Shown: piece after piece, positions 29,278 through 37,073 of the stretch
Position numbering within the stretch: position 1 is the first letter of the stretch
Layout of the letters: each line of letters opens with the position of its first letter
Origin: Shewanella sp. MBTL60-007
GTDB lineage: Bacteria > Pseudomonadota > Gammaproteobacteria > Enterobacterales > Shewanellaceae
Assembly: GCF_019654915.1 (NCBI RefSeq)
Contig: NZ_BPET01000020.1
Location: forward strand, 24,662 to 88,661
Direction of reading: 5' to 3'
DNA length: 64,000 nucleotides
Translations under genes and position numbers: made by a program
Notes under the pieces: model-generated
Databases searched by the model: none
The model's input: the letters and a program-made list of their open reading frames with translations, nothing else
What the model was told of the DNA's origin: nothing

Positions 29278-29389
29278 ATGGTTCCTTTCTTTTTAGTATG
29301 CTCGCAAAAGCAAAGTAATAGCTAAGCGATAATGCGTATTGGGTATCGAAGCAGTAAAAGATAATATTAACGAAGGTAACACTCGCTAG

Positions 29390-29608
29390 TTACGCAATAC
29401 CGAGCTCGTCTTTGATCTCTTGTAGTTGCTCGTTTGAATCGAGCTTAATATTCCATCGAACCGCGCCAGCATCGGCCACCAGCATCAATGCGTCTTGATG
29501 AAACTTAATGTCATCTACCATGGCATAGAGCTGGCAACCATTGTCCAGTCGTACCTGAACTTCAAATGGCGAGAGAATGAGCTTTCCCGCGGAAAATTGA
29601 ATAATCAT
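29390..29608 (-). CDS. DUF3389-type small protein
   Basis: 72-aa protein that I recognise as DUF3389-like from the pattern FSAGKLILSPFEVQVRL and GAVRWNIKLDSNEQL. This family is of unknown function and common in Shewanella and Vibrio. No signal peptide or membrane segment; beta-rich and acidic. It lies downstream of the slyD-like gene on the same strand, but a terminator separates them. Confidence 0.72.
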   Translation of the reverse strand: MIIQFSAGKLILSPFEVQVRLDNGCQLYAMVDDIKFHQDALMLVADAGAVRWNIKLDSNEQLQEIKDELGIA

Positions 29609-29629
29609 AATGAACTATCTTCTTTAACC

Positions 29630-29662
29630 ATCACAAAAAAGCCCAACATTGTTGGGCTTCAA
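29630..29662 (-). terminator. Terminator of the slyD-like gene
   Basis: Minus-strand hairpin GCCCAAC/GTTGGGC followed by six T, 20 bp beyond the stop. Confidence 0.88.
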
Positions 29663-29681
29663 TCAACTGATTGATATCAGT

Positions 29682-30164
29682 TTAATGTTGATGCCCGCCT
29701 TTTCCGTGAGCATGGCCATGGGCGATCTCTTCGCTGGTTGCATCACGTACGTCCATAACTTCCAGATCGAAGGTTAACTCACGGCCCGCAAGCGGGTGAT
29801 TGATATCAACAGTCGCCATGAACTTACCGACTTTTAATATAGTCACTTGGCGCTGACCTTGATCAGTGTTGATCAATGCACGCATGCCTGGCTTCCAGAC
29901 GCTTGCACCTTGCAAATGCTTTACAGAAACACGCTGTTCGCAATCTTCGTTACGCTCGCCATAAGTTTCGCTCGCTGGCAGAGTCACAGAAAACTTAGCC
30001 CCAACCTCTTTGCCTGTTAGCGCATCTTCGACGCCAGGCATCATGTTGTCATGGCCGTGAAGGTAAGCAATCGGGTCTAAACCTTCGTTAGTTTCTAATA
30101 CTTCACCCTGCTCATCGCGTAGTGTGTAGTTAAACTGCACAACTGAATCGTCTTTAATACTCAT
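29682..30164 (-). CDS. FKBP-type peptidyl-prolyl isomerase, SlyD-like
   Basis: Cytoplasmic proline isomerase/chaperone with FKBP domain plus insert-in-flap. The motifs NEGLDPIAYLHGHDNMMPGV and ETYGERNED are diagnostic of the SlyD/FkpB-like group. The short His-rich tail (HGHAHGKGGHQH) resembles the metal-binding tail of SlyD, so nickel/zinc binding is plausible. ATG 30162-30164 is preferred over 30179 because AAGGA lies five bases upstream. 160 aa. Shewanella also carries other FKBPs, so slyD itself is not assigned. Confidence 0.88.
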   Translation of the reverse strand: MSIKDDSVVQFNYTLRDEQGEVLETNEGLDPIAYLHGHDNMMPGVEDALTGKEVGAKFSVTLPASETYGERNEDCEQRVSVKHLQGASVWKPGMRALINTDQGQRQVTILKVGKFMATVDINHPLAGRELTFDLEVMDVRDATSEEIAHGHAHGKGGHQH

Positions 30165-30285
30165 GGTATTCCTTAACACTGTTAGCTCAAATTTAATGGC
30201 CGCAGCTTAGCAAAACTGACTAGAAGCCTCTAGTTTTATCTGCTGTTATGCCTATACCCTAAAGGGCTTTGGGGCCATTATAGGT

Positions 30286-31149
30286 TCAATGCCTCGCGCC
30301 TGGCACGATAGCGATATGTTCAATCTGTTGCAGTACCTCTGTGTTCGCCAACGCAAGCTGGCAAACGCCAGAGGTGATTTGATGCTTAGTTGAACAGTCA
30401 ACACTCCACTGGCGCAACAGGTACCCCGCTAAAGCGGCTCTTGAGGTTAATGTTAGCTGTTTATCTTGCATTTGATAGTCCAGCTCAATCGCTTCGGGGT
30501 GGGTCAATGATGGGTGTGGAACAAGTACTAGCTGTACCTCTTTATGCCACATTAAATCATTCTCGCTGCGCTCATTGTCGTTGATCTCTGCGCAGATAAG
30601 CTCAATGGACTTAATACGTGTTGCAACAAAGTCACTAAAGACCCCATTAACCCTGTCATAGGCCCTTACATGCCAGCGTTGGCCATTATTCACCAACGCA
30701 TGGGGAACGATTTCGCGGATTTTTTCCCCAGAGGAGACCGACACATAGGCTACCTTTACCGCCTGTTTATCTTGGATGGCTCGCATCAGTGCAGCAACGA
30801 CTGAGGTGTGGGGATGAATCAGTTGCACCGCATCTATGCATACCCGACTCGGCTGTACGGGATGAGAAAGACCGTCACCGAACCCTTTCGCTAATCCGTG
30901 CAGAATTGCTTGGGGCTCATGCTCAAATAGCGGGGTGAAGTCACTGAGACGATGGTAGCTCTTAGTCTGATGCACTAGGCGCATATTATCTGGCGCTAAT
31001 GTTTTGTAACTTTGAAGGTCTCGGGTTGCAGCTGCGAGTCCTGTGGCAAATTTCTTAATCAAGTCTTGACGAGAGACTTGGCCAAAATACTGCAAACTAA
31101 AGTCGATAAAAGCTAAACGTTGCCGCTGTGCGTGCGTTAAATCATCCAT
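30286..31149 (-). CDS. WYL-domain transcriptional regulator (BrxR/CapW-like architecture)
   Basis: DNA-binding regulator with an N-terminal winged helix (about residues 5-70), a central WYL domain and a C-terminal WCX-like extension. WYL hallmarks include QRWHVRAYDRVNGVFSDFVA. The N-terminal pattern FGQVSRQDLIKKFATGLAAA, then TRDLQSYKTLAPDNM, resembles the BrxR/CapW subgroup that represses phage-defence operons in other bacteria. No defence genes adjoin it here. ATG 31149 has GGGGA five bases upstream; the TTG at 31164 is rejected. 287 aa. The ligand is unknown. Confidence 0.82.
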   Translation of the reverse strand: MDDLTHAQRQRLAFIDFSLQYFGQVSRQDLIKKFATGLAAATRDLQSYKTLAPDNMRLVHQTKSYHRLSDFTPLFEHEPQAILHGLAKGFGDGLSHPVQPSRVCIDAVQLIHPHTSVVAALMRAIQDKQAVKVAYVSVSSGEKIREIVPHALVNNGQRWHVRAYDRVNGVFSDFVATRIKSIELICAEINDNERSENDLMWHKEVQLVLVPHPSLTHPEAIELDYQMQDKQLTLTSRAALAGYLLRQWSVDCSTKHQITSGVCQLALANTEVLQQIEHIAIVPGARH

Positions 31150-31241
31150 AATATTCCCCAACAAAATTTTATGGATGTTAATCTAAGCGACAATGAATAA
31201 GGGTGCAATCGTTTTGATTACACCCCTAGCATTTTACAACT

Positions 31242-32429
31242 CTATTTAACTTTCAATGCGTTAAACGTAGCCTCGTCGGGATAGCCATCGGCAACTAATC
31301 CTTGGCTCTTTTGGTAGGCTCTCAGCCCTTTCAATGATTTCGCCCCTAAAATACCATCGGGCTTGCCGACATCATAACCTAGGGCATTTAATTGACTTTG
31401 TAACTCTTTCACACGAGCGCGGCTAAGATTTGGCATCTTAGGCGGCGTGACATTAAGTGCTACACCACCATTGATCCTGTCGGCAAGATGGCCGACTGCA
31501 ATGGCGTAAAAGGTTGAGCGATTCCAGCGCATGATCACATCAAAATTGTCATAGCCTAAAAATGCAGGCCCGGTATGCCCCGATGGTAGATACAGTGCAG
31601 CCTGCATATCCGGCGTACTTAATGGAGAGCCATTAGCCTGAGTGATCCCAAGTTCCGCCCAGCGAGCCAAAGGCTGCGCTTCGGCCTTACCTAGGTGAGC
31701 ATAAGTGAAATTTGCCGGTAACGTCACTTCTCGTCCCCAACGCTCATTGCGCTTCCAGCCGAGATTTTGTAAGAAGTTTGCCGCAGAGGTTAACGCATCT
31801 GCAGTACTGTTCCACAGGTCTGCTTTACCATCTCCATCGCCGTCAATGGCGTATTTTGCATAGGCCGATGGCATAAATTGAGTGTGCCCCATTGCACCAG
31901 CCCAAGAGCCGACCATATCGGTTTCGGCAAAGTTATAACGCTCTTTAAGCTTTAACGCCTGCATCAACTCAGTAGTGAAATAGCCACTGCGCCTTGGATC
32001 GCATGCAAGGGTTGCCAAGGAGTCTAGCACTGACATCTTGCCCTTGTAGGATCCAAAGTTAGTTTCTAGTCCCCAAAACGCTAGCAGGTACTGAGGCGGA
32101 ACCCCATACTCCTTTGCCAATTTTTGTAATAGCACTTTATGCTCGCGATAGAGCTTACGCCCCTGCTCCACTCGCCAATCGGTAACACGTTTACTGAAGT
32201 AATTCTCAAAAGAGCTACTAAATTCCGGTTGCTTTTGATCTAGCTCTATCACTCTTGGTACATATTTCACGTTTGCCAAAGTGTGCTCGATAGTTTGCTG
32301 AGATAAACCCTCAGATTTTGCCGTCTGTTGTAGACTGGCGACACAACTAGCCCAATTAGGCTGCTCCACCGCGTAAGCAGTAGAGGTCGAAAGAAGAAGC
32401 GCTGTAGCCAGGGGGATTGATTTTAACAA
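31242..32429 (-). CDS. MltB-family lytic murein transglycosylase with peptidoglycan-binding domain
   Basis: Periplasmic lytic transglycosylase of the Slt35/MltB type. A signal peptide (about residues 1-20, cleavage after AYA, no lipobox, so soluble) is followed by the catalytic domain. The catalytic glutamate is in FWGLETNFG (about residue 124), with the motifs SWAGAMGHTQFMPSAY and DGDGDGKADLWNS. A C-terminal PG_binding_1 domain (about 330-393) contains LNALGYDVGKPDGILG. The domain pair is common in Shewanella and Pseudomonas. It lies 92 bp upstream (minus sense) of the WYL gene. Confidence 0.92.
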   Translation of the reverse strand: MLKSIPLATALLLSTSTAYAVEQPNWASCVASLQQTAKSEGLSQQTIEHTLANVKYVPRVIELDQKQPEFSSSFENYFSKRVTDWRVEQGRKLYREHKVLLQKLAKEYGVPPQYLLAFWGLETNFGSYKGKMSVLDSLATLACDPRRSGYFTTELMQALKLKERYNFAETDMVGSWAGAMGHTQFMPSAYAKYAIDGDGDGKADLWNSTADALTSAANFLQNLGWKRNERWGREVTLPANFTYAHLGKAEAQPLARWAELGITQANGSPLSTPDMQAALYLPSGHTGPAFLGYDNFDVIMRWNRSTFYAIAVGHLADRINGGVALNVTPPKMPNLSRARVKELQSQLNALGYDVGKPDGILGAKSLKGLRAYQKSQGLVADGYPDEATFNALKVK

Positions 32430-32793
32430 TTGAAGACTCCCAAAATGAATGACTGTAACGTATAAAATGACTCTGTTTGATTAAACTTTCCTTAAACACA
32501 CTTAATCTCGCCTAAGCCTTGAGTATTGTTTAATCAAACCTTTGTAAAATATCATACTATGTTCGCTGCATAATATAGACTAAATTCACTTAAATATTAC
32601 GACCAAATGATGTTTGTGTTGCAAGTGCTCAGTTTGCAAACGAATGTCGCTGAATTATCCTACTTTTATCCTCTTTCAACTTAGATATATACTTTAAATA
32701 GCTTGCTAAAATCCGGCGCCAACTGCAGACTATTACTCATTAAAGCTCGTCTTTCGATAGCTTATCGATATCTAACCAAACAAGAGATTAATC
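32430..32793. other. Divergent intergenic region, no gene seen
   Basis: 364 bp between the transglycosylase and the DUF2750 gene, presumably carrying both promoters. AT-rich with no clear hairpin or operator; several TATA-like boxes near 32685-32700 could serve the plus-strand gene. Confidence 0.4.
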
Positions 32794-33153
32794 ATGACTG
32801 AAATGACTCCTGCATTAGAAAGTTTCATCAACAACGTAAAACTATCCCAAGTTGTTTGGGGTCTTCAAGATGAGACAGGTGAAGGCTGGGTTGTCTGCGA
32901 CTCTTCTGAATATGAAGCCACAGACGTGATGCCTTTATGGTCAGAAGAAGCGCAAGCTAAAAGCCACTGCACCGACGAATGGAAAGACTACAAAGCTGTC
33001 GCGATCACTCTTGAAGAGTTTCTAGAGTTCTGGGTTAGCGACCTTAACGATGACGGCGTACTGATTGGCGTAGATTGGATTGCCGATCAAGATTGCCAAG
33101 AGGTCGACCCTATCGTTCTAGCCACATCGCTTGTGGACATTGAAAAAGAGTAA
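32794..33153 (+). CDS. DUF2750-type protein
   Basis: 119-aa acidic cytoplasmic protein recognised as DUF2750 by VVWGLQDETGEGWVVCDSSE and the later FWVSDLNDDGVLIGVDW. Family function is unknown; members are found in many gammaproteobacteria. SD is AAGAGA seven bases upstream of ATG. The next plus-strand gene lies 85 bp downstream and has its own SD; whether they share a transcript is not clear. Confidence 0.8.
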   Translation: MTEMTPALESFINNVKLSQVVWGLQDETGEGWVVCDSSEYEATDVMPLWSEEAQAKSHCTDEWKDYKAVAITLEEFLEFWVSDLNDDGVLIGVDWIADQDCQEVDPIVLATSLVDIEKE

Positions 33154-33238
33154 GCCCTAGTCTTAAAATGATAAAATTGCCAAAGCGCACAATCTAATCC
33201 GTTGTGCGCTTTGTTTTTATAAAAAAGGAAACGTTTCA

Positions 33239-33883
33239 GTGCAGGATTTAGCCCCCTTAATCGATATCCCCTTTGATCGTAGGCATAGTTGCTGGTTTTG
33301 CGGCGAGCCTAGTAATCAGCAATGGAGTTATCTAAAAGAAACCTACACTCCTCACCCCTCTTTAACGGTTCCCTGCTGCGGTGAATGCTTAAGACTCGCT
33401 AAACAACATAAGCTTACTTCGATTTGGGACTGTAAAATGGCGGTCAAAGATGAGCTAATGCGGATCTACGAGAAACACCTTGCTATCGGCGTTAACTGGA
33501 CCAAACAGGAGCTAGAGGAATCTGAGTTCGAGGACAAGGTCTTCGGTGGCTTTAAGAAAAGCGGCTGGATGATGTATGAGATCGCACGGGATAGGGTGAA
33601 CTACAGCGGTTGGCCTCTGAGCCTTAATGGTGTTGTCATCGACGATTATGGCTATAACGCCTCATTTAGCTTCGATGGCGTTAGTTATCGTTCGGTCAGC
33701 CAGGCTATAGCGTTTTATGCCAAGCAATTTACCCTCGACAAACGCTTTTTAGAAGATGTTATCGCTATTGTGGGTAAAGATAGGTTTGGCTTTGCGGTGC
33801 GTATCGCCCAGATAAATATTGCTGCAGTGCCTGAATTAAAAAAGCAGGTATTACGAGAGTTAAGAGAAGAGCACGCAGAATAA
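33239..33883 (+). CDS. Conserved protein with N-terminal zinc-binding-like cysteines
   Basis: Unrecognised 214-aa protein. The N-terminus has CWFC (about residues 18-21) and PCCGEC (about 45-50), spaced like a treble-clef or HNH-type zinc site but without the HNH histidines. The remainder is mixed, with aromatic-rich MMYEIARDRVNYSGWPLSLNG. It starts at GTG with AGGA nine bases upstream. No signal peptide. I have no function to offer; its neighbours (DUF2750, cheV) do not help. Confidence 0.7.
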   Translation: MQDLAPLIDIPFDRRHSCWFCGEPSNQQWSYLKETYTPHPSLTVPCCGECLRLAKQHKLTSIWDCKMAVKDELMRIYEKHLAIGVNWTKQELEESEFEDKVFGGFKKSGWMMYEIARDRVNYSGWPLSLNGVVIDDYGYNASFSFDGVSYRSVSQAIAFYAKQFTLDKRFLEDVIAIVGKDRFGFAVRIAQINIAAVPELKKQVLRELREEHAE

Positions 33884-33918
33884 CTTAGATCTAAATTAGT
33901 TTGCGACTCTTCCATTGC

Positions 33919-33944
33919 AGAGCTTAGCTAAACAGCTAAGCTCT
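33919..33944. terminator. Hairpin spanning the cheV stop codon
   Basis: AGAGCTTAGCT/AGCTAAGCTCT perfect 11-bp stem with a 4-nt loop between convergent genes. It overlaps the cheV stop codon and lacks a long T run, so it may be a weak terminator or an mRNA-stabilising end. Confidence 0.5.
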
Positions 33945-34872
33945 CTCTTAATCTGTCCTGCACCACCTCTACCAACAGATCCGGCTGAAACTTAGAGATA
34001 AAGCGATCGCAGCCGACTTTTTCGACCATGGCATTATTGAAACTACCACTAAGCGAGGTGTTTAAGGTAATAAACAAGTCTGCCATGCGTTTGTCACTGC
34101 GTACCTCATGGGTAAGCTTGTAACCGTCCATCTCGGGCATCTCGGCATCAGTGATCAGCATTAAGATGTGATTGGTTATCACTTTTCCCTCATCGCACCA
34201 ACGCTTTAGAAGGTTCAGCGCGACTAAGCCATCTGTCGCCTCAATCACCTCTAAACCTAATTGCTCGAGCGTTTCGCGCACTTGTCGCCGCGCGGTTGCC
34301 GAGTCATCGACAATTAACACTCTACGACCATGCATCTGAGGTAAAAGGCGCTCATCGAGGACTCCCTCTGACAGCTTAATGTCGTAATGAATGATCTCAG
34401 CAAGCACCTTCTCTACATCGATAATCGAAACCAGCTCTTGCTTATCTTGATATTCGATACGTGTTATTGCAGTTAAGTAGTTATCTCGGCCTACCGTTTT
34501 CGGTGGCGGCATGATGTCGCCCCAGGTCATGTTAACGATGTGTTCAACCTTATCGACCAAGAATCCCTGAACGGAACGGTTATACTCTGTAATGATGAGA
34601 TTACTTTCAGGCTGAATAACGGACTGCCTAAAACCTATCGCCTTTCGCAAATCGATAACAGGTATAGACATTCCACGCAGGTTTGCAACGCCGATGATAC
34701 TGTTATGGCTGCCCGGCATTGCACTTAATTTAGGAACTTTAACCACCTCTTTCACTTTAAAAACATTAATAGCGAAGAGCTGAGTGGCACTGATCCTAAA
34801 CAGCAATAGCTCAAGTCGGTTTTCACCAACGAGCTTAGTACGTTGATCGACACTTGCCAGCATTTGCGTCAT
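33928..34872 (-). CDS. cheV: Chemotaxis coupling protein CheV
   Basis: Fusion of a CheW-like receptor-coupling domain (about residues 15-165) with a C-terminal response-regulator receiver domain (about 188-312). The receiver shows the acidic pair in VLIVDDSATARRQ, the phosphoacceptor Asp in LMLITDAEMPEMDGYKL, and a final lysine in RFISKFQPD. It couples chemoreceptors to CheA and probably tunes adaptation. No other che gene adjoins, which is usual for CheV paralogues. Length (314 aa) is typical. Confidence 0.93.
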   Translation of the reverse strand: MTQMLASVDQRTKLVGENRLELLLFRISATQLFAINVFKVKEVVKVPKLSAMPGSHNSIIGVANLRGMSIPVIDLRKAIGFRQSVIQPESNLIITEYNRSVQGFLVDKVEHIVNMTWGDIMPPPKTVGRDNYLTAITRIEYQDKQELVSIIDVEKVLAEIIHYDIKLSEGVLDERLLPQMHGRRVLIVDDSATARRQVRETLEQLGLEVIEATDGLVALNLLKRWCDEGKVITNHILMLITDAEMPEMDGYKLTHEVRSDKRMADLFITLNTSLSGSFNNAMVEKVGCDRFISKFQPDLLVEVVQDRLRESLAV

Positions 34873-35014
34873 AACAGTCCCTTACATTTTTATTGTTTTA
34901 GGCCAATTATAAAGAATTTCCCTTAGAAATCATTTACCCACGCCACAGTTTAGCTAATTTATTAACATCCACCGCTTGCCACAAAAATAAACACCAATAA
35001 TAGAAACCATAAAA

Positions 35015-35042
35015 TGATCGGGACTACTACTACTGCCGTATA
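35015..35042 (+). promoter_or_regulatory. Candidate ECF-sigma promoter before the LON-domain gene
   Basis: TGATCG, 16 bp, then CGTATA. The same TGATC-N16-CGTA layout recurs at 35627-35652 before the ECF sigma gene. It lies 31 bp upstream of the preferred ATG. The match between the two sites is seen in the sequence; recognition by the neighbouring sigma factor is inferred. Confidence 0.5.
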
Positions 35043-35072
35043 TAACTATAGTCCTTAACTTGTGTGAGTATT

Positions 35073-35639
35073 ATGTTATTACCACTTTTTCCACTTTCAG
35101 TTTGTATTTTACCCGGCGGCTTTGCGCAGCTGAGGATATTTGAAGTGAGATATCAAAGACTAGTAAAAGAGTCATTAAACAATGAACTCGGCTTTGGTGT
35201 GTGCATGTTAGATGAGGACAAAAAAACACTGCTTCCTATCGGAACTCGGTGCAAAATTATTGATTTTGAAACCTTAGAAGATGGATTACTGGGAATAACC
35301 ATTACTGGAGTCGATAAGTTTAAACTCGATTACTTCAAACATGAGAACGATGGCTTAAAGCGAGGCAAAGTGACAATTATGCCGTCGTGGGAGCCCACAC
35401 CAATAGCGATTAACCAGCAAAAGTTAACGCTAGTATTAAAAGAGCTATTGACTCATTACCCCACTCATTTAAGCCGGTATAACCTAGAGAACTTTACTGA
35501 CTTATCATGGGTTTGCCAAAGGTGGTTAGAGATCCTTCCTTTACCACTTATTGAAAAGCAGCATTGTATTGCAAGCAACGACCATCGGATTGCGTTAAGT
35601 CTCTTAGACGATATTCTAAAAGAAAGTGATCTAAACTAA
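35073..35639 (+). CDS. LON N-terminal-domain protein
   Basis: Stand-alone Lon substrate-binding (LAN/LON) domain protein without ATPase or protease parts. The beginning LLPLFPLSVCILPGGFAQLRIFE and the following VRYQRLV are the family signature; TRCKIIDFETLEDGLLGI and a helical C-terminus follow. Such proteins are widespread and of unclear role, perhaps adaptor-like. ATG 35073 is preferred, although GTG 35064 in the same frame is possible (191 aa). It is immediately upstream of the ECF sigma/ChrR pair and carries a similar promoter motif, which suggests shared regulation. Confidence 0.85.
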   Translation: MLLPLFPLSVCILPGGFAQLRIFEVRYQRLVKESLNNELGFGVCMLDEDKKTLLPIGTRCKIIDFETLEDGLLGITITGVDKFKLDYFKHENDGLKRGKVTIMPSWEPTPIAINQQKLTLVLKELLTHYPTHLSRYNLENFTDLSWVCQRWLEILPLPLIEKQHCIASNDHRIALSLLDDILKESDLN

Positions 35640-35652
35640 AAATGCTTACGTA
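35627..35652 (+). promoter_or_regulatory. Candidate autoregulatory ECF-sigma promoter before the rpoE-like gene
   Basis: TGATCT, 16 bp, then CGTA, at the 3' end of the LON gene and about 58 bp before the sigma-factor ATG. Same layout as the site at 35015. RpoE/ChrR-type sigma factors commonly transcribe their own operon from TGATC-type -35 elements. Confidence 0.5.
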
Positions 35653-35710
35653 CACACCTTTATCCTATATGGCGAACAATGACCGCCTTTTCACATAAAG
35701 AGTGGTAAGA

Positions 35711-36355
35711 ATGCAAAATATTCAATCACAAAGTCGCCAAAGTGATTATGATAAAGCATATTTAGTCACAAATAATCAATCTATGGACGACAAAGATGCA
35801 GAAGCGATTATAGACAAGCTGTCAAAAAGCTTGACTGAGGTAGCCGAAAGTCGCGACAGGCAGGCTTATGCCCAACTGTTTAGTTATTTTGCGCCAAAAA
35901 TTCTCAGTTTTGGAAACCAAAAACTCGCTAATCAAGGTTTAGCCAAAGATTTAGTTCAAGAGACAATGACAACTGTTTGGACCAAAGCGCACCTTTTCAA
36001 CCCAGAAATAGGTTCTATCACCACTTGGGTCTTTACGATAATGAGAAACCGTTGCTTCGATATGCTTAGAAAAGTTCAACATAACAAAGAAGACACCTAT
36101 GCTGATGATATTTGGCCAGTATTCGAAACCGTCATAGCTGATGAACATCCTGACCACATTCTCACAAGCAAGTTACTCAAACATGTAGATGCGTTGCCCC
36201 TACGTCAAAGACAAGTTGTCAAAGGGATTTATCTTCAGGAATTAAGCCAACAAGAACTCGCCAGTAAATTAGACGTGCCTTTAGGCACAATAAAGTCAAG
36301 ACTCAGACTAGGCCTTGTAAAGCTGAGAAGCATTTTGGAGAAAGATTATGATTAA
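35711..36355 (+). CDS. ECF sigma factor, RpoE/ChrR (ECF11-like) type
   Basis: Extracytoplasmic-function sigma factor. Region 2 includes LVQETMTTVWTKAHLF and ITTWVFTIMRNRCFDMLRK. Region 4 is a helix-turn-helix with LPLRQRQVVKGIYLQELSQQ, then PLGTIKSRLRLGLVKLR. Its partner is a ChrR-type zinc anti-sigma, so it is assigned to the singlet-oxygen/organic-peroxide responding group known from Rhodobacter, Vibrio and Photobacterium. ATG 35711 is chosen over GTG 35702. The first 40 residues are not conserved-looking, and a later start at MDDKDAEAI is possible. It overlaps the anti-sigma gene by 8 bp. Confidence 0.9.
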   Translation: MQNIQSQSRQSDYDKAYLVTNNQSMDDKDAEAIIDKLSKSLTEVAESRDRQAYAQLFSYFAPKILSFGNQKLANQGLAKDLVQETMTTVWTKAHLFNPEIGSITTWVFTIMRNRCFDMLRKVQHNKEDTYADDIWPVFETVIADEHPDHILTSKLLKHVDALPLRQRQVVKGIYLQELSQQELASKLDVPLGTIKSRLRLGLVKLRSILEKDYD

Positions 36356-37013
36356 GTATCATCCAAAAGAGGAGATGCTATTACAGCATGCTCAAGGGCA
36401 GTTGCATCTCGGTCTTGCAAATGCAGTATCCGCTCACTGTGAGCTTTGTGCTGCATGTAGGAACAAGCTAAAAAAGCTTACCGAACAGTTAGCGCTAGAT
36501 AACCTTGTAGACGATGAACCTTTGGTTGAGTCTAAAATTACTGAGTTGGATTTCAATGACATGATGGCTCAGATCATGGAATTACCTGCAACGGCCCTGC
36601 CGAGCCACTCCACAACTAGACAACTTGTGCAAGTCAATGGCTATCAATACCAACTACCTCGCGCGTTAGTTCAACAAGCAAATAAGTCGTGGAGCGGATT
36701 TGGAAAAATAAGTCGTATGCGACTAGATGCAGATGAAGGCTCTGCACGGGCAAGTTTATTACATATCGATGCTAATGGAGAGATCCCCGAACACACCCAC
36801 GCTGGTCGAGAAATTACCCTACTTATAGCAGGCACTTTTGAAGATGAGTTTAGCCAATATGTACCTGGTGACTTTATTGAACTTGATGGCCAACATAAAC
36901 ACTCACCTAAAACAGCAAATGGATGCTTATGCTACACAGTTGTGGATGCGCCACAGCACTTCACTAAGGGCATAAGTAAGCTCCTCAACTCGATTGGCGA
37001 ACTGATTTATTAA
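36348..37013 (+). CDS. chrR: ChrR-type zinc anti-sigma factor with cupin domain
   Basis: Holds the upstream ECF sigma factor inactive until singlet oxygen or a related signal is sensed. The N-terminal anti-sigma domain carries the zinc set H5, H30, C34 and C37, the same spacing as H6/H31/C35/C38 of Rhodobacter ChrR. A C-terminal cupin domain (about residues 105-210) has metal-ligand motifs EHTHAGREITLL and GQHKHSP. The 8-bp overlap with the sigma gene fits a coupled sigma/anti-sigma pair. 221 aa, full length. Confidence 0.92.
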   Translation: MIKYHPKEEMLLQHAQGQLHLGLANAVSAHCELCAACRNKLKKLTEQLALDNLVDDEPLVESKITELDFNDMMAQIMELPATALPSHSTTRQLVQVNGYQYQLPRALVQQANKSWSGFGKISRMRLDADEGSARASLLHIDANGEIPEHTHAGREITLLIAGTFEDEFSQYVPGDFIELDGQHKHSPKTANGCLCYTVVDAPQHFTKGISKLLNSIGELIY

Positions 37014-37029
37014 CACTGACTTTAAAAGT

Positions 37030-37055
37030 TAAAAGGCCGCAAATGCGGCCTTTGT
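37030..37055. terminator. Bidirectional terminator between chrR and the MscS gene
   Basis: AAAGGCCGCA/TGCGGCCTTT perfect 10-bp stem with a 2-nt centre, lying between convergent genes. Confidence 0.88.
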
Positions 37056-37073
37056 TATCAATATGCCAAAATA

